A stretch of DNA of 36,294 nucleotides. It comes from Actinomycetota bacterium. GTDB taxonomy: Bacteria; Actinomycetota; Actinomycetes; S36-B12. Under the pieces are notes generated by a model. The model ran no database searches. It was not told the origin of the DNA and saw nothing but the letters and a program-made list of their open reading frames with translations. Location of the stretch: contig CANFTO010000007.1 in the NCBI GenBank assembly GCA_947449945.1, positions 1-36,294 on the forward strand, read 5' to 3'. Each line of letters opens with the position of its first letter. Positions within the stretch are counted from its first letter, which is position 1. The position numbers were made by a program, and so were the translations under genes. Positions 8,416-18,456 of the stretch are shown in pieces.

Positions 8416-9926
8416 GCCTCGCTCAAGTGTGGGGTGCGGTCCCTTCGGGTGTGGGTGGAGTGATGGTTCGCGTTGAAGTCGATGTTGCGCAAGGCCTACC
8501 AACTGTTGGAGTTGTTGGACTCGCGCAAGCTTCCGTTGCTGAGTCTCGCTGGCGAGCCAGATCTGCCATTGTGAATTCAGGTTTCACTTGGCCGAATTCG
8601 CGAATCACCATAGGACTGAGCCCTGCTGATCTGCCGAAAACGGGAACTTCCTTAGATCTCCCAATCGCCGTGGGGATTCTCGTAGCGTCAGGCCAGTTGG
8701 ACGCTGGGGATCCGGAGAACTCATTCTTAGGTGAACTTGGGCTTGATGGGGTCATCAAGCCTGTCGCGGGTGCCTTAGCGGTGGGCATTTCTGCCCAACG
8801 GCATGGAACCACTCGTATCCTGGCGAGTGCAGAAAATGCGCGTGAATTGCGTGAGATTGACGGGCTGGTTGTTGTTGCGGTTCGAAATTTGCGACACCTG
8901 GCTCAGGTGCTTTCAGGTGACGATGTCGGTGTTCAGATACAAGCAGAAGAAGCGAGCGCTGTCCTGAATGAACTTGGTGATTTTGATGAAGTACGTGGGC
9001 ATGAACAATCACGGTTCGCTCTTGAAGTGGCTGCTGCTGGCGGGCATCACCTCGCGATGATTGGTGAGCCAGGTGTTGGTAAAACAATGTTGGCCCAGCG
9101 CTTCGTCAGCATCCTTCCTGACCTCACGCATCAACAAGCACTCGATGTCACATCCATGCATTCGCTGGCTGGACGCATTGTTCCGGGGCAAGGCTTGATG
9201 CGAAGGCCACCGCTTATCGCTCCACACCATTCGATTTCAACTGGTGCGATGGTCGGATCTGTACGTGCAGGAGTGTTGCAGCCAGGTGCTTTGAGTTTGG
9301 CGAATCACGGTGTGCTCTTTCTCGACGAAGCTCCAGAATTTGCCCGGCCTTGTCTTGAAGGGATGAGACAGCCGTTGGAGCTTGGCACGCTCTCCTTGAT
9401 GCGCGTAGGTCAAGTCGTAGTCGCACCCGCACAGTTTCAACTTTTACTAGCAGCAAATCCATGTCCTTGCGGCAAGGCGATTGGAACAGGGAGTAGCTGC
9501 ACATGTGATTCCGCATCGAAACGCAGATACATGCAAAAGCTTTCAGGGCCGCTTATGGATCGCATCGACATTCGACTGCTGCTTTCAAAGCCAACAAAGG
9601 CTCATATGCGCATGCGTGAGGTTGAAAGTAGTGAAGTGATCGCTCATCGAGTCAGACTTGCGCGCGAACGCTCCGCACAACGCTGGGGTCATGAATCGTG
9701 GGTGCTGAATGCACAAGCTCCGGGGAGTGCTTTGCGCACGCGCTATGCGCCATCCGGCAAGGCGATGGATCTTCTCACCAAGGCTGAGAATGCTGGGCTC
9801 AACCCGCGGGGTAGCGACCGTGTATTGCGAATGTCTTGGACGCTCGCTGATCTTGATGGAGTGGATGAACTACAAACGGAGCACATTGCACTTGCGCTAG
9901 CTCTACGCGGCGAAAGTTTTGACTGA
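8412..9926 (+). CDS. comM: YifB/ComM family Mg-chelatase-like AAA+ ATPase
   Basis: N-terminal VEVDVAQGLPTVGVVGLAQASVAESR; IGEPGVGKTMLAQRF; FLDEAPEF; AANPCPCG; ATGA overlap with yraN. Confidence 0.94.
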   Translation: MSLAQVWGAVPSGVGGVMVRVEVDVAQGLPTVGVVGLAQASVAESRWRARSAIVNSGFTWPNSRITIGLSPADLPKTGTSLDLPIAVGILVASGQLDAGDPENSFLGELGLDGVIKPVAGALAVGISAQRHGTTRILASAENARELREIDGLVVVAVRNLRHLAQVLSGDDVGVQIQAEEASAVLNELGDFDEVRGHEQSRFALEVAAAGGHHLAMIGEPGVGKTMLAQRFVSILPDLTHQQALDVTSMHSLAGRIVPGQGLMRRPPLIAPHHSISTGAMVGSVRAGVLQPGALSLANHGVLFLDEAPEFARPCLEGMRQPLELGTLSLMRVGQVVVAPAQFQLLLAANPCPCGKAIGTGSSCTCDSASKRRYMQKLSGPLMDRIDIRLLLSKPTKAHMRMREVESSEVIAHRVRLARERSAQRWGHESWVLNAQAPGSALRTRYAPSGKAMDLLTKAENAGLNPRGSDRVLRMSWTLADLDGVDELQTEHIALALALRGESFD

Positions 9927-11017
9927 TGGACATGAACGAAGCACTCTTGGTGCTAGCGCATGTGGTCGAACCCCATGATGAGAAGCTGCAGTTATTCATT
10001 GATCGCGTTGGCCCGCTAGATGCCATTGAGGCCATTCGTCGAGGTGCTGTACCGAAGCGAGATAGCGAAGGCCTTCAGGCAAGGCTTCGTACATTTTCAT
10101 TTGCTACGGCATTACGCGAACTAGATAAATGTGACGCACGATTAGTGTTTCGCGATTCAAGTGAATGGCCGACCCAGCTCGACGATCTCAAACATGAGCG
10201 TCCATTTGCTCTATGGGTTGTTGGTACTCCCGACTTGCGATTAGCCGCGCTGCGATCGATCTCTATCGTTGGCGCTCGCCTGTGCACTCCTTACGGAACA
10301 TTCATTGCTCGAGACTGGAGTGCCCGCTTCAGCGATCAAGGATGGGTCGTAATTTCCGGAGGAGCTCTAGGCGTTGATGGCGCCGCACATCAAGGAGTGC
10401 TCTCAGTGGCAGGTGTGACATTGTGCGTCTTGGCTTGCGGTGTAGATGTGGCGTATCCACGTGCACATGAGTCACTCCTGGCTTCCATAGCAGACAGCGG
10501 TTTGTTGATCTCTGAATCTCCACCAGGATCACCTGCATTGCGTCAACGGTTTTTATCTCGCAATCGCATCATTGCCGCATTGAGTCGCGGCACTGTAGTG
10601 GTGGAAGCTGGTCTGCGTTCTGGAACGACGTCCACGGCAAATTTCGTCAACAGGGTCAATCGCCCACTGTTTGCGGTTCCCGGGGCAATTACTTCGCCTA
10701 TGTCGGCTGGTTGCCATCAACTCATCAACGAAGGCAAGGCCCTTTTGGCTGCTGGTTGGAGTGATGTGGCCACGATGCTTGGAGATCAACAGATGGCACT
10801 TTTTGCTCAGGAACCTGAACCCCGTCTCATTGATGGCCTATCGTTTATGCAGCAGCAGGTGCTCGATGCCGTTCCAATTCGTACAGGTAGGTCTGCTGAA
10901 GAGTTGATGGTTGCTACCGGGCTATCCCTGCGCGAGGTGTTGACCGCATTGAGTTTCCTCGAAGTTGGGGGCTTCGTGCAGCAAGACGCTCAAGTGTGGC
11001 GAATTGTGCGCGCCTGA
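9926..11017 (+). CDS. dprA: DNA-processing protein DprA
   Basis: SIVGARLCTPYG, VISGGALGVDGAAHQG, LACGVDVAYPRAHESL, SRNRIIAALSRGTVVVEAGLRSGT. Confidence 0.95.
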   Translation: MDMNEALLVLAHVVEPHDEKLQLFIDRVGPLDAIEAIRRGAVPKRDSEGLQARLRTFSFATALRELDKCDARLVFRDSSEWPTQLDDLKHERPFALWVVGTPDLRLAALRSISIVGARLCTPYGTFIARDWSARFSDQGWVVISGGALGVDGAAHQGVLSVAGVTLCVLACGVDVAYPRAHESLLASIADSGLLISESPPGSPALRQRFLSRNRIIAALSRGTVVVEAGLRSGTTSTANFVNRVNRPLFAVPGAITSPMSAGCHQLINEGKALLAAGWSDVATMLGDQQMALFAQEPEPRLIDGLSFMQQQVLDAVPIRTGRSAEELMVATGLSLREVLTALSFLEVGGFVQQDAQVWRIVRA

Positions 11018-11023
11018 ACCTGT

Positions 11024-11989
11024 GTGAGCGCATTCGTTTGCGAACATGGGCACATGGAGTCCCAAGAGCAATCAATTGCGCCAGCATTAGCTGATGCGAT
11101 GCAGGGCTTCGTCCGTTTCCTTACTCTGGAACGCGATCGCAGTGAGCACACAGTTCGGGCATATTCGTCAGATGTCGCTGACATGTTGACCTACGCGACT
11201 ACGCATCAGTGTGATCAGGTCAGCCAGATTGACTTATCGCTCTTACGCAGTTGGCTTGGTGAGCAGCATGCGGCTGGCCATGCGCGTAGCACGATCGCGC
11301 GTAGAGCTGCGTCTGTGCGTGCATTTACCTCGTGGTGCGAGCGTCGAGGGATCATCGACGTTGATCCAGGACGACGATTGAAAAGTCCACAAGTCCAGCA
11401 GAAGTTACCGGTAGTTTTGGACGTCGCCCAAGCAGCTCGCGTCATGGACCTTGCGGCGCAACAAAGCGCTGATGGTGATCCAGTTGCGGTTCGTGATCGT
11501 GCAATTCTTGAACTTCTGTATGGAACAGGTATCCGTGTTTCAGAGCTGTGCTCTTTGGATCTCAATGATGTGCAATGGAGCTCGCGCACATTGCGAGTGA
11601 TGGGCAAGGGCCGCAAAGAACGCGTCGTTCCATTTGGGGTTCCAGCGCACGTTGCACTCGTCGCTTGGAGCTCTGCAAGGAAGGCTTTGATGCAGGAACA
11701 ATCGGGTGACGCGTTCTTTTTAGGAGTTCGTGGTGCTCGGTTAGACCCGCGAACGGCGCGCATGGTTGTTGTGCGTCTTACGGGGTCGGCAGATGTGCCC
11801 ATCTTGGCCCCCCATGGCCTGAGACATTCAGCTGCCACCCATGTACTTGAAGGCGGAGCAGATTTACGTGCTGTTCAGGAATTACTGGGACATGCATCGT
11901 TAGCGACAACTCAGAGGTACACACATGTATCGGTTGATCGCTTGCGTACCGCGTTTGATCAAGCGCATCCAAGGGCGGCAGAGAATTAG
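11024..11989 (+). CDS. xerC: Tyrosine recombinase XerC-like
   Basis: SAM-like N-terminus ([20 protein letters not shown]); [58 protein letters not shown]. Start could be GTG 11024 or ATG 11054. Confidence 0.93.
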   Translation: MSAFVCEHGHMESQEQSIAPALADAMQGFVRFLTLERDRSEHTVRAYSSDVADMLTYATTHQCDQVSQIDLSLLRSWLGEQHAAGHARSTIARRAASVRAFTSWCERRGIIDVDPGRRLKSPQVQQKLPVVLDVAQAARVMDLAAQQSADGDPVAVRDRAILELLYGTGIRVSELCSLDLNDVQWSSRTLRVMGKGRKERVVPFGVPAHVALVAWSSARKALMQEQSGDAFFLGVRGARLDPRTARMVVVRLTGSADVPILAPHGLRHSAATHVLEGGADLRAVQELLGHASLATTQRYTHVSVDRLRTAFDQAHPRAAEN

Positions 11990-12432
11990 GTCTTTGGTGC
12001 CTTCAACACTGCTGAGCCGTGGGTAATGATCGACAGCGGATTGCGGTAGTCGTTTTTGCCCGGGCCTTTGAGGCCCAGATGCAAGCAGTGGCCTGCGCAA
12101 TGACCGCCCGTTTCTGCGGTTTCACCGAGAGGATCGCCCGACCTCACTTCCTGCCCGACCTCCACGATTGCGGTCACTGGCTCATAGGTGGAGCGAAGGC
12201 CAATGGTGGGGTGATCGATGACAACGACGGGCTTGCCCGCAATTTCCCCCACAAAGATGACCTCGCCTGACCCGATGGCGAGTACTTCGGTGCCAGGGTC
12301 GGCCTCAAAATCCACGCCGCGATGACCAGCACCCCACGCCTTGGTTGGGGGACTGAAGTCCTGCTCAACCAAGGCGCCAGGGATGGGTGCCAGCCAGGCG
12401 GCAGTCGCAAGTGCCACCGCGATGAGGTTCAT
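11986..12432 (-). CDS. M23 family metallopeptidase (short, probably exported)
   Basis: Hydrophobic N-terminus ([21 protein letters not shown]), [29 protein letters not shown] (HxH), typical position before rpsB. Confidence 0.88.
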   Translation of the reverse strand: MNLIAVALATAAWLAPIPGALVEQDFSPPTKAWGAGHRGVDFEADPGTEVLAIGSGEVIFVGEIAGKPVVVIDHPTIGLRSTYEPVTAIVEVGQEVRSGDPLGETAETGGHCAGHCLHLGLKGPGKNDYRNPLSIITHGSAVLKAPKT

Positions 12433-12477
12433 TCATAGATTTTGAGCCAGATTTGGGCCTCAAACCACCACCAAGGC

Positions 12478-12519
12478 CAGCCTGTGGATGGCAACCCAAG
12501 GGCAGATCAGCCTGTGGAT
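12478..12519. repeat. Two 12-bp direct repeats CAGCCTGTGGAT with 30-bp periodicity
   Basis: 12478-12489 and 12508-12519, in the M23/rpsB divergent intergenic region. Confidence 0.8.
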
Positions 12520-12553
12520 AGAGCATGGGGCGCCAGGCCCTAGAATAAATCCA

Positions 12554-12707
12554 CCTCAGCAATGAGGAATTCGCACGATCTCGTGCTGCACCCAGTGGTG
12601 CAGACGTCCTGCTCGGTCCTACTTCGGTAGGTGCAGGTCGGTGGATCGTCAGGGGTAAAAGCCAACCGGCTTGAGCCAAGAACCGATGCGTGAGCGAAAG
12701 CTTGCGC
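12554..12707 (+). promoter_or_regulatory. Structured rpsB 5' leader (six successive hairpins), candidate cis-regulatory RNA
   Basis: CCTCA-GCAA-TGAGG (12554-12567); GCACG-ATCT-CGTGC (12573-12586); TGCACC-CAGT-GGTGCA (12587-12602); CCTAC-TTCG-GTAGG (12618-12631) enclosed by CCTGC/GCAGG (12608-12612/12633-12637); AAGCC-AACC-GGCTT (12659-12672); GCGTGAGC-GAAA-GCTTGCGC (12688-12707, two G-U pairs). Confidence 0.65.
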
Positions 12708-12724
12708 GCTAAAGGAGTGCCGTC

Positions 12725-13561
12725 ATGGCAGTTGTAACCATGCGCCAGCTACTTGATAGCGGCGTTCACTTCGGGCATCAGACCCGTCGTTGGAATCCAA
12801 AGATGAAGCGTTTCATTCTCACTGAACGCAATGGCATCTACATCATTGACTTGCAGCAGTCACTTGGCTTCATTGATGCTGCTTACGAATACGTGAAGGA
12901 AACCGTTGCTCACGGTGGCACGATCATGTTCGTTGGCACGAAGAAGCAGGGTCACGATGCAATTGCTGAACAAGCAACTCGTGTTGGCATGCCATATGTC
13001 AACGAGCGTTGGTTGGGCGGCATGCTCACCAACTTCCAGACCGTGTCAAAGCGAATTCAGCGCTTGAAGGAACTTGAAATCATGGACCTGCACAAGGTCG
13101 CTGGCTCAGGTTTCACCAAGAAGGAACTTCTCATGATGCGTCGCGAGAAGGACAAGCTTTCAAAGACCCTCGGTGGCATCCGCGAAATGGGCAAGACACC
13201 GTCAGCCCTTTGGGTCGTTGACACCAAGAAGGAGCACATCGCTGTGGGCGAAGCTCACAAGCTTGGTATCCCGGTTATCGCCATGCTCGACACCAACTGT
13301 GATCCAGACGAAGTTGATTACCCAATCCCAGGGAACGACGACGCCATTCGCTCAGTTGCATTGTTGACTCGCGTTATTGCAGATGCAGTTGCAGAAGGCC
13401 TATTGGCTCGCGCCAACCGCGCTAGTGGCAACACCGATGCAGCAGTCGAGCCTCTTGCTGAGTGGGAGCGCGAGCTGCTTGCTGGCGCAGAAGCAGCAGC
13501 TACTGAAGCTGCAGCAGCCGTCGTGGCAGCAGATGCTGCAACAGAGGCACCAACCGCATAA
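12725..13561 (+). CDS. rpsB: 30S ribosomal protein S2
   Basis: [54 protein letters not shown]; Ala-rich C-terminal tail. Confidence 0.98.
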   Translation: MAVVTMRQLLDSGVHFGHQTRRWNPKMKRFILTERNGIYIIDLQQSLGFIDAAYEYVKETVAHGGTIMFVGTKKQGHDAIAEQATRVGMPYVNERWLGGMLTNFQTVSKRIQRLKELEIMDLHKVAGSGFTKKELLMMRREKDKLSKTLGGIREMGKTPSALWVVDTKKEHIAVGEAHKLGIPVIAMLDTNCDPDEVDYPIPGNDDAIRSVALLTRVIADAVAEGLLARANRASGNTDAAVEPLAEWERELLAGAEAAATEAAAAVVAADAATEAPTA

Positions 13562-13565
13562 CTCA

Positions 13566-13603
13566 TTTCAGTGGCTGCTCGATTCGTCGGGCAGCCACTG
13601 AAA
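13566..13603 (+). promoter_or_regulatory. Perfect 13-bp inverted repeat in the rpsB-tsf intergenic region (attenuator- or processing-like hairpin)
   Basis: TTTCAGTGGCTGC (13566-13578) and GCAGCCACTGAAA (13591-13603); the 12-nt loop TCGATTCGTCGG contains an inner CGA-TTCG-TCG mini-hairpin. No U-tract follows. Confidence 0.75.
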
Positions 13604-13639
13604 CATGAACTGACCACACAACATAAGGACTTACACCTC

Positions 13640-14455
13640 ATGGCGAATATCACTGCCGCTGACGTAAAGAAGCTGCGCGACCACACTGCCGCAGGCATGA
13701 TGGAATGCAAGAAGGCTCTCGAAGAAGCTAATGGCGACTTCGACGCAGCTGTTGAAATCCTCCGCGTTTCAGGTGCTGCAAAGGCAGCAAAGCGTGGAGC
13801 TGAACGCGAAGCTTCAAACGGCCTTGTCGTGAACATCGACAACGTGCTTGTTGAACTCCTTTGCGAGACTGACTTCGTAGCAAAGAACGAAGACTTCCTC
13901 ACCCTTGCTAATGCGATTGCGCAAGCAGTTGTTGCAAACAACGTCACCGACGCGGAAGGCGCAAAGGCAGTCAAGATCGCTGATGGCCGCATTGCCGCGG
14001 ATGCAATTGGTGAGATGGCTGGCGTGATCGGCGAGAAGTTGGAGATTGGCCGCGTTGCTGTTCTTCCAGCTCCTGTCACCGTCTACATGCACCGTCGTTC
14101 AGCAGACCTTCCGGCTCAGGTTGGTGTTCTCGTCTCCTACAACGGAAGCGAAGATGCTGCTCGCGCAACCGCAATGCAGATTGCTGCAATGCGTCCTTCG
14201 TACTTGACTCGCGAAGAAGTGCCAGCGGAAACCGTCGAAACTGAGCGTCGTATCGCCGAGGCAACCGCCAAGGAAGAAGGCAAGCCAGAAGCAGCAATGC
14301 CAAAGATCATCGAAGGCCGCGTCAATAGCTTCTTCAAGGACAACGTCCTGTTGGAGCAGGCAAGCGTGGTTGAGCAGAAGAAGACCGTGGCTGCAGTTCT
14401 CAAGGAAGCCAACACAGAGGTCACCGGATTCGCTCGAATCGAGATCGGTCAATAA
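13640..14455 (+). CDS. tsf: Translation elongation factor Ts
   Basis: [49 protein letters not shown] upstream; the ORF-track start at 13571 is too far upstream. Confidence 0.97.
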   Translation: MANITAADVKKLRDHTAAGMMECKKALEEANGDFDAAVEILRVSGAAKAAKRGAEREASNGLVVNIDNVLVELLCETDFVAKNEDFLTLANAIAQAVVANNVTDAEGAKAVKIADGRIAADAIGEMAGVIGEKLEIGRVAVLPAPVTVYMHRRSADLPAQVGVLVSYNGSEDAARATAMQIAAMRPSYLTREEVPAETVETERRIAEATAKEEGKPEAAMPKIIEGRVNSFFKDNVLLEQASVVEQKKTVAAVLKEANTEVTGFARIEIGQ

Positions 14456-14498
14456 AAGCCCGGTAAGGTCAGGTCGGGATAGGGAAGGGACTACAGCG

Positions 14499-15287
14499 AT
14501 GGCTCACACTTCAAGTTCAGGAGCCGTCCAACCGTCCCTTGATGGAACTATCTCGACCTGGCCCTCGGTCCCTGTTGGTGGTTGGAGCCGGGTGCTCCTC
14601 AAACTTTCAGGGGAGGCCTTCGCCGGTGGCGGAGGCCTTGGAGTAGACCCAGATGTGGTCGCCTCAATTGCTCGACAGATCGCTGACGTGGTCAACACGG
14701 GTACCGAAGTTGCCGTAGTGATCGGTGGCGGCAACTACTTCCGCGGCGCTCAACTTTCCGAACGTGGCATGGATCGTGCTCGCGCTGACTACATGGGCAT
14801 GCTCGGAACAGTGATGAACTGCCTAGCCCTTCAAGATTTCTGTGAAAAAGCCGGCATCGAAACGCGAGTACAAACAGCTATCACGATGGGTCAGGTTGCT
14901 GAGCCGTACATTCCGCGTAAAGCCATGCGACACCTTTCCAAAGGTCGCGTCGTTATCTTCGGGGCAGGCCTTGGTCAGCCGTATTTCTCAACTGATACCA
15001 CTGCAGCGCAGCGCGCTCTTGAAGTTGGCGCAGAAGTCGTGTTGATGGCCAAGGGTGTTGATGGCGTATATGACGCTGATCCACGCACAAACCCAAATGC
15101 CAAGCGTTATGAAACTTTGACGCATGATGATGTGCTAACCCAAAACCTAAAAGTTGCAGACGCAACTGCAATCAGCCTTTGTCGCGATAACGATCTCCCA
15201 CTCGTGGTCTTCAACTTGCTTGTTGAAGGCAATATCGCTCGTGCAGTTCGCGGCGAAACAATCGGCACCTTGGTGTCGACGTATTAA
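14499..15287 (+). CDS. pyrH: UMP kinase
   Basis: [73 protein letters not shown]. Confidence 0.97.
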   Translation: MAHTSSSGAVQPSLDGTISTWPSVPVGGWSRVLLKLSGEAFAGGGGLGVDPDVVASIARQIADVVNTGTEVAVVIGGGNYFRGAQLSERGMDRARADYMGMLGTVMNCLALQDFCEKAGIETRVQTAITMGQVAEPYIPRKAMRHLSKGRVVIFGAGLGQPYFSTDTTAAQRALEVGAEVVLMAKGVDGVYDADPRTNPNAKRYETLTHDDVLTQNLKVADATAISLCRDNDLPLVVFNLLVEGNIARAVRGETIGTLVSTY

Positions 15288-15324
15288 TTTCCTTTATACC
15301 CACGTTTGATTCAAGGAGCAGTAC

Positions 15325-15891
15325 ATGAGCGAGCAAATTGACGAAATCTTGATGGATGCAGAAGAGCGTATGGACAAGGCAATTGCTGCGGCACGTGAGG
15401 ATTTCGCAACAGTTCGTACCGGTCGTGCAAATGCTTCGATGTTTAACAAGGTTGTGGTTGATTATTACGGCGCGTACACGCCCGTTGCGCAATTAGCTTC
15501 CATCGCGATCCCAGAGGCTCGCATGATTATCATTACGCCTTACGACAAGAGTGCCTTTGCTGAAATTGAAAAGGCATTGCGTGACAGCGATCTTGGGATT
15601 AACCCGACATCAGATGGCAACGTCATTCGCGTGTCATTGCCACAGCTCAGCGAAGAGCGTCGCAAGGAATTCATCCAGGTTGCAAAGAACAAGGCTGAAG
15701 ATGCCCGAATCTCGGTTCGCAACGTACGCCGTTCTGCCAAGGATCAACTCGATAAGCTCCAAAAAGACGGACATGTTGGTGAGGATGACGTTCGTCGTGG
15801 CGAAAAGCATCTTGATGAAGTGACTCATAAGCATGTCGAGCACATTGATGAAATCTTGAAGCACAAAGAAACAGAACTGCTCGAGGTGTAG
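15325..15891 (+). CDS. frr: Ribosome recycling factor
   Basis: RMDKAIAAAREDFATVRTGRANASMFNKVVVDYYG...; SD AAGGAGC upstream. Confidence 0.97.
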   Translation: MSEQIDEILMDAEERMDKAIAAAREDFATVRTGRANASMFNKVVVDYYGAYTPVAQLASIAIPEARMIIITPYDKSAFAEIEKALRDSDLGINPTSDGNVIRVSLPQLSEERRKEFIQVAKNKAEDARISVRNVRRSAKDQLDKLQKDGHVGEDDVRRGEKHLDEVTHKHVEHIDEILKHKETELLEV

Positions 15892-16742
15892 TGGTGTCTG
15901 ACTCGGTCGGCTCGTCGGCTCCTGCCCGCAAGCCGCGGGCCGGACGAAATTTGCCTGCCGCGATAGCCACCGGTGTTGGTCTGATTGCACTGATCTGTCT
16001 GACCTTGTTCACCTATCGGTGGACATTTGGTGTACTTGTATCAGTTGCCATGGTCATTGCAGTACTGGAATTTAGTAATGCATTCAAGCAGTCAGGAATT
16101 CACCTTGAACGCGTGACAGTGGCGTTAGCAGCTGCAGTCATGCCGCTCGCAGCTTTCTGGTTCGGGCTCACTGGGCAAACAGTTGTCATGGGAATTACCG
16201 TCCTTGCCGTGATCTTCGTGCGCATTCCTCGCGGCAGTGAGGGCTACGTCAAAGACGTAACTGCAAGTTTGTTTGTTGCTGCCTACTTACCATTCATGGC
16301 AAGTTTCTTGATGCTCACACTCTCCGCAGATAACGGACCGCTACGAGTGCTGGTTTTCGTGGCGTTGACTGTTGGAAACGATGTTGGTGGTTATGTAGCC
16401 GGGGTCTTCTTTGGAAAGCACCCAATTGCGCCTTCGATCAGTCCAAAGAAATCTTGGGAAGGTCTGGTTGGATCTTTGGTTTTGCAGATTGCCTTGGGTA
16501 TTGCTGGATTTGTCTGGTTACTCGACGCACCGTGGTGGCAAGGCGCAATTGCGGGCATCGTGCTGACGATCACTGCAACCGCTGGGGACTTTGCCGAATC
16601 CGCAGTTAAGCGCGATATGGGCATCAAAGACATGGGTCGTTTGTTGCCAGGCCATGGTGGCATCATGGACCGTCTTGACTCACTTATTCCTAACGCCTTC
16701 ACCTCGTGGGCGTTATTTACGTTGTTCTTAGGATCGGTATGA
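15891..16742 (+). CDS. cdsA: Phosphatidate cytidylyltransferase
   Basis: Multiple TM segments; C-terminal [34 protein letters not shown] signature. Confidence 0.95.
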   Translation: MVSDSVGSSAPARKPRAGRNLPAAIATGVGLIALICLTLFTYRWTFGVLVSVAMVIAVLEFSNAFKQSGIHLERVTVALAAAVMPLAAFWFGLTGQTVVMGITVLAVIFVRIPRGSEGYVKDVTASLFVAAYLPFMASFLMLTLSADNGPLRVLVFVALTVGNDVGGYVAGVFFGKHPIAPSISPKKSWEGLVGSLVLQIALGIAGFVWLLDAPWWQGAIAGIVLTITATAGDFAESAVKRDMGIKDMGRLLPGHGGIMDRLDSLIPNAFTSWALFTLFLGSV

Positions 16743-17854
16743 CAACCCCACCACTGCCCGGCGAATTAGTTCTTGAGGCACCTCGTCGCGGTAAGCCAGC
16801 AAGGCATTTAATGGATCTTGATCTTGCTGAACGTAAGGAAGCATTTAAAGAGTTAGGCCTGCCAGGTTTTCGTGCTGACCAAGTGTCTCGTCAGTGGCTC
16901 AACCGTTTGTCAGATAACCCTGAAGACTGGACCGATCTTCCAGTCGATGCTCGTGGAACCGTGAAAGATGCATTGCTTCCCACGTTGCTCAACCCAGTTC
17001 GCACCATTGCCTGTGATGAAGGCCAGACGGTAAAGACTCTGTGGCGATTACATGATGGCGCACTCATTGAGAGTGTGTTGATGCGTTATCCCGATCGAGT
17101 CACCATGTGCATTTCGAGTCAAGCTGGCTGTGGCATGAACTGCCCGTTCTGTGCAACTGGCCAAGGTGGTCTCCAGCGCAATTTGTCCACTGGTGAAATT
17201 GTCGAACAAGTGCTCGCGGGTGCTCGCGCGCTTGAGCGCGATGAAATCGCCGGCGGTCCTGGTCGAGTCTCCAACATTGTGTTCATGGGTATGGGGGAGC
17301 CGCTAGCAAATTACAAGTCAGTTGTTGATGCACTTCATCGCATCAATGATCCAGCGCCAGCCGGCATGGGTGTTGGCGCCCGAGGCATCACAGTTTCAAC
17401 TGTTGGGTTAGTTCCTCGCATTCGCGAACTTGCTAATGAAGGAATGGCAGTGACCTTGGCGCTCTCGTTGCACGCCCCTGATGATGAATTACGCGACACT
17501 CTGGTGCCTATTAATACTCGCTATCCAGTGGCGGAAGTGCTCGATGCATGTTGGGAATATGTCGACAAGACCCATCGCCGACTCAGCATTGAATATGCGC
17601 TGATCAAGGGCGTCAACGATCAAGCCTTCCGCGCTGAAAAACTTGCACGTCTCCTCGAAGGCGAACTCGTGCATGTGAATTTGATTCCGCTCAACCCGAC
17701 CCCAGGTTCACAATGGACAGCTTCCTTGCCTCGTGATGAAGCTGCATTCGTTCGCATTCTCCGTAATCGCGGCGTTCGAGTAACGGTTCGGGACACGCGC
17801 GGGCGTGAAATTGATGGTGCGTGTGGGCAACTAGCTGCAGCGTCAGTGGAATAA
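16739..17854 (+). CDS. rlmN: 23S rRNA (adenine-C2)-methyltransferase RlmN (radical SAM)
   Basis: [40 protein letters not shown]-terminal [17 protein letters not shown] overlap with cdsA. Confidence 0.96.
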   Translation: MTTPPLPGELVLEAPRRGKPARHLMDLDLAERKEAFKELGLPGFRADQVSRQWLNRLSDNPEDWTDLPVDARGTVKDALLPTLLNPVRTIACDEGQTVKTLWRLHDGALIESVLMRYPDRVTMCISSQAGCGMNCPFCATGQGGLQRNLSTGEIVEQVLAGARALERDEIAGGPGRVSNIVFMGMGEPLANYKSVVDALHRINDPAPAGMGVGARGITVSTVGLVPRIRELANEGMAVTLALSLHAPDDELRDTLVPINTRYPVAEVLDACWEYVDKTHRRLSIEYALIKGVNDQAFRAEKLARLLEGELVHVNLIPLNPTPGSQWTASLPRDEAAFVRILRNRGVRVTVRDTRGREIDGACGQLAAASVE

Positions 17855-17876
17855 CGAGTTCGGAAAGGTCTGCGCT

Positions 17877-18431
17877 ATGTCGAATTCGAGAATGAGTGAA
17901 TACTCCAAGGTTCAGCTCGCTCGGCTCCTGATCGGTTCAATCACGCGCACACTGCTTGGTCTTGTACTGATCTTTTGGATTCTTTCACTGGTTCCAGAGC
18001 ATGTCGATGGAACTATTTGGGTGCCCATCGGCATATTTGTTATCGGAGTTGGCCTTTACGGATTTGTTTTTAAGAGTCAGTTAAAAAAAATAAAAAATTC
18101 ACGCTTCCCTGGACTCAGTGCGGTTGAAGCGCTGATTTTGATTGCTGTTGCATTCCTGGCTATCTTCGCAGCCATTTACGTCATGATGTCCGGTAAGAAT
18201 CCTGACTCTTTCACTGAACCGTTGGATCATTTTAGTGCGTTCTATTTTGCGTTGACTGTGCTGGCTACTGTGGGATTTGGTGACATCACTCCGGCGACTT
18301 CCGGAGCTCGCTTGGCTTGCATGATTCAGATGGGCATTGATATTGGTTTCATCGCTGTGATGCTCAAGGTTGTGACATCTGCTGCACATAAGTCCATTGC
18401 CGAACGCAAAGATACAAATAAGGACGAGTAA
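17877..18431 (+). CDS. Small potassium-channel-like membrane protein (Ion_trans_2-type pore)
   Basis: Hydrophobic segments plus pore signature FYFALTVLATVGFGDITPATSGARLACMIQM. Confidence 0.82.
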   Translation: MSNSRMSEYSKVQLARLLIGSITRTLLGLVLIFWILSLVPEHVDGTIWVPIGIFVIGVGLYGFVFKSQLKKIKNSRFPGLSAVEALILIAVAFLAIFAAIYVMMSGKNPDSFTEPLDHFSAFYFALTVLATVGFGDITPATSGARLACMIQMGIDIGFIAVMLKVVTSAAHKSIAERKDTNKDE

Positions 18432-18444
18432 GTTCGCCAACCTC

Positions 18445-18456
18445 TAGACTCGAATC
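18445..18456 (+). promoter_or_regulatory. -10-like hexamer TAGACT exactly 6 nt before ATG (leaderless-type) for the prpE-like gene
   Basis: TAGACT-CGAATC-ATG; no SD visible. Confidence 0.5.

Noticed and set aside
11215-11838. 207-aa minus-strand ORF within xerC
   Set aside because: Antisense shadow of the recombinase; no recognisable motif.
11024-11989. Tyrosine recombinase as evidence for an integrated element
   Set aside because: xerC is in its conserved actinobacterial position between dprA and the M23/rpsB genes; no att repeats, tRNA or phage genes nearby.
13318-14079. 253-aa minus-strand ORF opposite rpsB/tsf
   Set aside because: Antisense shadow of rpsB end and tsf; Ala/Ser-rich composition, no family motif, conserved genes on the plus strand.
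18082-18097. A8-T-A6 run in the K+-channel-like gene as a possible programmed frameshift
   Set aside because: The zero frame reads normally through it (QLKKIKNSR) into the pore motif; no downstream alternative-frame product. Slippage possible but unsupported.
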